From positions 186,001 to 250,000 of IMG/VR virus record IMGVR_UViG_3300042350_004528: a stretch of 64,000 nucleotides of DNA; one strand, given 5' to 3'. The stretch comes from a virus. Position 1 is the first letter of the stretch. Each line of letters opens with the position of its first letter. Below the pieces are notes generated by a model. It was not told where the DNA came from and made no database searches. It worked only from the letters and a program-made list of their open reading frames with translations. The position numbers were made by a program, and so were the translations under genes. Below are positions 61,207 to 64,000 of the stretch, piece after piece.

Positions 61207-61803
61207 TTAAATTATTTGATCGATAACACCATTTTTCAAAGCTTCTTCTGCCGAAAAATACCAATCTTTTTTAAGATTTTTGATTTGGTCAAGTTGTTTC
61301 TGTTTCAGACGAGTACAATCAATTAAATGTGCGTCATAAACCATCATAATCCTTTTGGTTTCTTCAAGATTTTCCTTCAATATACTAAGTTTATCGTATG
61401 GCATTTGATCCAAACACTCATGATACATGTATGTCGATAACTTGTGTCCGTATCTTTTATCCCCAGATACTAATACAAGTAGAGCCATCGACATAGCAGA
61501 ACCAAAACAATAAGTATAGACCTCGGTATTCGAACTCTCTATTGCCGCGATTAAAGCAAAGCCATCATATACCGATCCCCCAAAGCTATTCACAATCAAT
61601 TTTATTGGCTTACGTTCATAATCAACCAAATTCTCTTGGTTCTCGTCATCATACTCATTAATCTCAGCAATATATTGGATTATATCGCCTACGGAAGATT
61701 CATCTATCTCGCTACTTAGTGTGATCGTCCTTGATGGATTTTCCCTATCAAAAGAAAAATACCTATTCTTCTTTTTGTTCTGGTTTTTTAATTTCATATT
61801 CAT
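61207..61803 (-). CDS. clpP: ClpP-like protease (198 aa)
   Basis: Serine protease core of Clp complexes. Catalytic triad visible: Ser105 (GSAMSMALL), His128 (TYMYHECLD), Asp180 (KKDWYFSAEEAL). NSFGGSVYDGFALIAAI is the ClpP strand region. N-terminus has a 25-residue basic extension. No Clp ATPase is in the window, so it may pair with host ClpX/ClpA or act alone, as do prohead-type ClpP proteins. Overlaps 61763-62101 by 41 bp. Confidence 0.9.
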   Translation of the reverse strand: MNMKLKNQNKKKNRYFSFDRENPSRTITLSSEIDESSVGDIIQYIAEINEYDDENQENLVDYERKPIKLIVNSFGGSVYDGFALIAAIESSNTEVYTYCFGSAMSMALLVLVSGDKRYGHKLSTYMYHECLDQMPYDKLSILKENLEETKRIMMVYDAHLIDCTRLKQKQLDQIKNLKKDWYFSAEEALKNGVIDQII

Positions 61804-62101
61804 ATGTCAACCATGGTTTTTTTTGTTGGGTGTTTAGTGCCTCAACTATCTTATTATAATTTTCTTCATAAAATCTTTCACCGTCTTCCGAATTTGCCCA
61901 AAATAGAAATCCTGGTTCAGTCTGCGTCCTCCCCAGGATTTCTTTTGTTGCTCTTCTATCTTTTTTAAGAAATGAAATACTAACATAGTTCAGTATAAAC
62001 TTCCCATCAGTCTTTGACCAATACGCCAGTTGGCCAAATTTTTGTTTGTTCTTTACTCTGGCATTTTCAATAATCTCTATTAAAAATTTAACATTTCCCA
62101 T
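61763..62101 (-). CDS. Unknown protein (112 aa)
   Basis: Starts MGNVKFLIEIIENARVKNKQ; basic. Its ATG shares a base with the RNA ligase stop (TAATG). Confidence 0.65.
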   Translation of the reverse strand: MGNVKFLIEIIENARVKNKQKFGQLAYWSKTDGKFILNYVSISFLKKDRRATKEILGRTQTEPGFLFWANSEDGERFYEENYNKIVEALNTQQKKPWLTYEYEIKKPEQKEE

Positions 62102-63432
62102 TAACTAGATTCTTCCATATCAACCACACCCGAGTCTTTAACTATACCCTCAAGAACCTTAAACTCAAAAGATTTGTGTTTGTAAATTCTAGGTACCAGA
62201 CCAGATTCTAATCTGACACATACACCCTCACGGATATGGGTATCATCGAGCATTGATTTACCTTTAGAATAAATATCAACAAGTTCAGTAATCTTGTCAT
62301 TAAAATCCCTATCACCGTTTATACTTGGATAGGTTAATTCCATTTCAATTCTTCTGAAACGTGTTATCTCTGGAACATGTTTTACACCTATCTCATTACA
62401 TCTTTTAACAACATCATCCCAAGTGTAATCAACTGATTGGCCATCTGGGTTGGTCATTGTCATACGGTACACATAAAAGTCTTGTTGGGCTGTCGAACAA
62501 CCATATGAGTAAACCATGTGCTTTTTATCGCCCATGTTGGAATACTGTTTCGTGAATTCCTTATCACCCATTTTACTTGTATCAACAGATGGCATGATTG
62601 GCGTATTCTCATTCTCATAACCAACAATCTCAAGATAAACAGTCTCACCTTTTCTTAGATTACCTTTGAAAAGAGCGAAAGCTTTATCTCTTATGGTTGG
62701 ATCATGGAATTGGGTTGCATTTGATTTAGCCTCCTCCAAAACAACTCTGCGTGTACCAGTTAAATAAGCCCATTCAGTCTCGTTTATCTTGATACCAAGC
62801 TTAATCAATAATCTTTCAAACCAATTTAAATCACGGTCAACCAACACATGCCCAACTCTATGAGAAGTTCCGTGTAGTTTTTCTGTGATGACAACCAAAT
62901 CCTCACGATTTATTTGATGTACATTCTTACCAAAATGTTCGGTATCAATATGTTCCTTGAACATAACCGAAGTTTTTGCCACTCTGGTTTTTTTACCTTG
63001 GTTTTGTTGAGCGGCTTTTATTGTGTTCGGGTTGATGTACTTATTACAAATTGGTACACCACCCCATTCATCAATCTCAAGACCCTCATCAACCAGACCA
63101 GTCACATAAATGAAACCAAAACTGTGTAATGGTGTCCAGAAACCATCTGAGATTTCCCCACGAAATCTCTGGGCCCTAACCCTACGGTTATCATCAAACA
63201 TACCAGCTTTATCATCTGGGAATTTGTTCTTTGTTTTATCTCGATATAAGTTATTCGCATGGCAAAACTCATGAGATAACTGACCATCACATGGGAAGTA
63301 TACCCCCCAATGATCTTCTTTGCAATCTAAACCAACCACCACTTGATTACCGTGGCATGTCGCTAATTGCACCTTATCCGCATTAGGATGCGGTCTAACG
63401 TTTTTAAGTTTTGTTACTATTCCTTTATACAT
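62101..63432 (-). CDS. RNA ligase, DRB0094/Rnl-like (443 aa)
   Basis: Joins RNA ends through lysine adenylation. Start MYKGIVTKLKNVRPHPNADK chosen at 63432 over a longer in-frame frame that overlaps the upstream gene. N-terminal OB-like domain (HPNADKVQLA...VVVGLD, as in tRNA-binding modules), motif I TEKLHGTS with Lys185, later VYLEIVG (motif IIIa-like) and EGVCVRLE...KHKSFEFK (motifs IV/V). Ligases of this family repair nicked RNA. Useful against host anticodon nucleases (inference). Confidence 0.9.
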   Translation of the reverse strand: MYKGIVTKLKNVRPHPNADKVQLATCHGNQVVVGLDCKEDHWGVYFPCDGQLSHEFCHANNLYRDKTKNKFPDDKAGMFDDNRRVRAQRFRGEISDGFWTPLHSFGFIYVTGLVDEGLEIDEWGGVPICNKYINPNTIKAAQQNQGKKTRVAKTSVMFKEHIDTEHFGKNVHQINREDLVVITEKLHGTSHRVGHVLVDRDLNWFERLLIKLGIKINETEWAYLTGTRRVVLEEAKSNATQFHDPTIRDKAFALFKGNLRKGETVYLEIVGYENENTPIMPSVDTSKMGDKEFTKQYSNMGDKKHMVYSYGCSTAQQDFYVYRMTMTNPDGQSVDYTWDDVVKRCNEIGVKHVPEITRFRRIEMELTYPSINGDRDFNDKITELVDIYSKGKSMLDDTHIREGVCVRLESGLVPRIYKHKSFEFKVLEGIVKDSGVVDMEESS

Positions 63433-63437
63433 ATTTT

Positions 63438-63719
63438 TTACTTTGATTCTACCATTACGTAAGTACCCTCTACCATACCCCATGAAGATTCTTCATGAAA
63501 GTAATATGTTTCTGGTACGTCTTTGTCTGTCATAGGTCTTGTCAGATACCATAATTGTGACCCTTTCCAAGTGACATTTAACAATTTTTGACCTTTTGGT
63601 AAATGCAATGTGGCCTCACCGCCCCAGTTTTTAACCCGAGAGTTATCAGTACAGGATGTAAATAAACAAACTGAAATAATGGCCGCCCAAATAGATGCGA
63701 TGATAATAATTTTTCTCAT
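63438..63719 (-). CDS. Lipoprotein of a conserved phage family (93 aa)
   Basis: Starts MRKIIIIASIWAAIISVCLF with FTSC lipobox. Mature part LKLPKGQKLLNVTWKGSQLW-type (here LHLPKGQKLLNVTWKGSQLW) then YLTRPMTDKDVPETYYFHEE matches a family seen in many phages, usually without a known role. Own promoter at 63738. Confidence 0.8.
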   Translation of the reverse strand: MRKIIIIASIWAAIISVCLFTSCTDNSRVKNWGGEATLHLPKGQKLLNVTWKGSQLWYLTRPMTDKDVPETYYFHEESSWGMVEGTYVMVESK

Positions 63720-63737
63720 ATTATTTTTATTAAGGTA

Positions 63738-63769
63738 CAAAGATAGTGATTATTTTTTTAATTCGCAAA
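63738..63769 (-). promoter_or_regulatory. Promoter of the 63438-63719 / RNA ligase run
   Basis: -33 TTTGCGAA, -7 TATCTTTG, T-run spacer. Confidence 0.8.
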
Positions 63770-63797
63770 TAAAAAAACCCCACAGAGGGGGTTTTTT
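63770..63797 (-). terminator. Bidirectional-looking terminator
   Basis: AAAAAACCCC-acagag-GGGGTTTTTT stem; ends the thioredoxin gene on the minus strand. Confidence 0.85.
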
Positions 63798-63818
63798 AAA
63801 AAAAAATTCATATTAAAT

Positions 63819-64000
63819 TTAAATAGAGAATATTTCTGCGAGTTGATCTATGAATTTATTCTTTGGTACATAACCGCTTTTAGTAGCGATTTTTGCCCCA
63901 TTCTTGTAATATAAAAGGGTTGGAATTCCTCTTACATTATTTTTTGCAGCTAACTCTGGACAATTATCCACGTTAACTTTGCATATTTTAACGATACCAA
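63819..64000 (-). CDS. Thioredoxin, C-terminal part (runs off right edge)
   Basis: About 59 C-terminal residues visible; the WCGPC-type site would lie outside. KVNVDNCPELAAKNNVRGIP then TLLYYKNGAK is the thioredoxin cis-proline loop (GIPT) and following strand, ending QLAEIFSI. Reductant for ribonucleotide reductase or other enzymes (family knowledge). Confidence 0.85.
   Translation of the reverse strand, partial: GIVKICKVNVDNCPELAAKNNVRGIPTLLYYKNGAKIATKSGYVPKNKFIDQLAEIFSI

Noticed and set aside
1-64000. Virion structural, terminase, polymerase or integrase genes
   Set aside because: I looked for their motifs on both strands and found none; the window is an accessory and early region only.

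Overview
The window looks like part of a large, AT-rich phage genome infecting a Bacteroidota (Flavobacterium-like) host. This is inference from four things. About 60 promoters have the Bacteroidota form (-33 TTTG, -7 TAnnTTTG). Genes start after A-rich leaders (AAATCAAAAACAA) with no Shine-Dalgarno. Genes are small, tightly packed and often overlap by ATGA or TAATG. The recognisable proteins are typical phage accessory ones (RNA ligase, ClpP, SmpB, NadV, Prs, GP88, DUF932, Api92-like). I see no capsid, tail, terminase or polymerase gene, so most of the genome must lie outside.

Layout. (1) 1-18.5 kb: about 50 short minus-strand genes, nearly every one a cassette of promoter, leader, ORF and short GGGGAA/TTCCCC terminator. 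Most are unknown, with some membrane microproteins, signal-peptide proteins, zinc ribbons, a ParB-like protein and an SprT-like metalloprotease. (2) 18.5-31.3 kb: mostly plus-strand genes diverging from an 18.5 kb switch point; the same promoters, with larger unknown proteins, DUF932, an Api92-like protein (minus) and GP88. (3) 31.3-32.6 kb: a regulatory zone with a probable structured RNA carrying 24-bp-spaced GAATTC repeats, a holin-like protein and a G-rich non-coding stretch. (4) 32.6-64 kb: minus-strand, long co-directional operons with few promoters.

Block 4 holds the metabolic and host-interaction genes: a lipoprotein tyrosinase, a MESH1-like alarmone hydrolase, DHFR, a short adenylosuccinate synthetase (PurA or PurZ0-like), an SPFH/band-7 protein with repeated modules, NadV plus Prs (NAD salvage), a CAU tRNA, methylglyoxal synthase, a DEDD exonuclease, SmpB, a ferritin-like protein, a PfkB/HldE-like kinase, two HAD proteins, a DnaJ-type zinc-finger protein, ClpP, an RNA ligase and the end of a thioredoxin. 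As a set they suggest purine, folate and NAD supply, RNA repair or ribosome rescue, and resistance to nucleotide-based host immunity (inference).

The most unusual features are the promoter system (fixed 32-bp units with a conserved spacer that sometimes occurs inverted, and gene stop codons buried in the next promoter), four promoter-driven transcripts without an ORF, the 24-bp GAATTC repeat RNA, and a phage tyrosinase. Many genes are shorter than 60 codons; I translated them by hand and list them.
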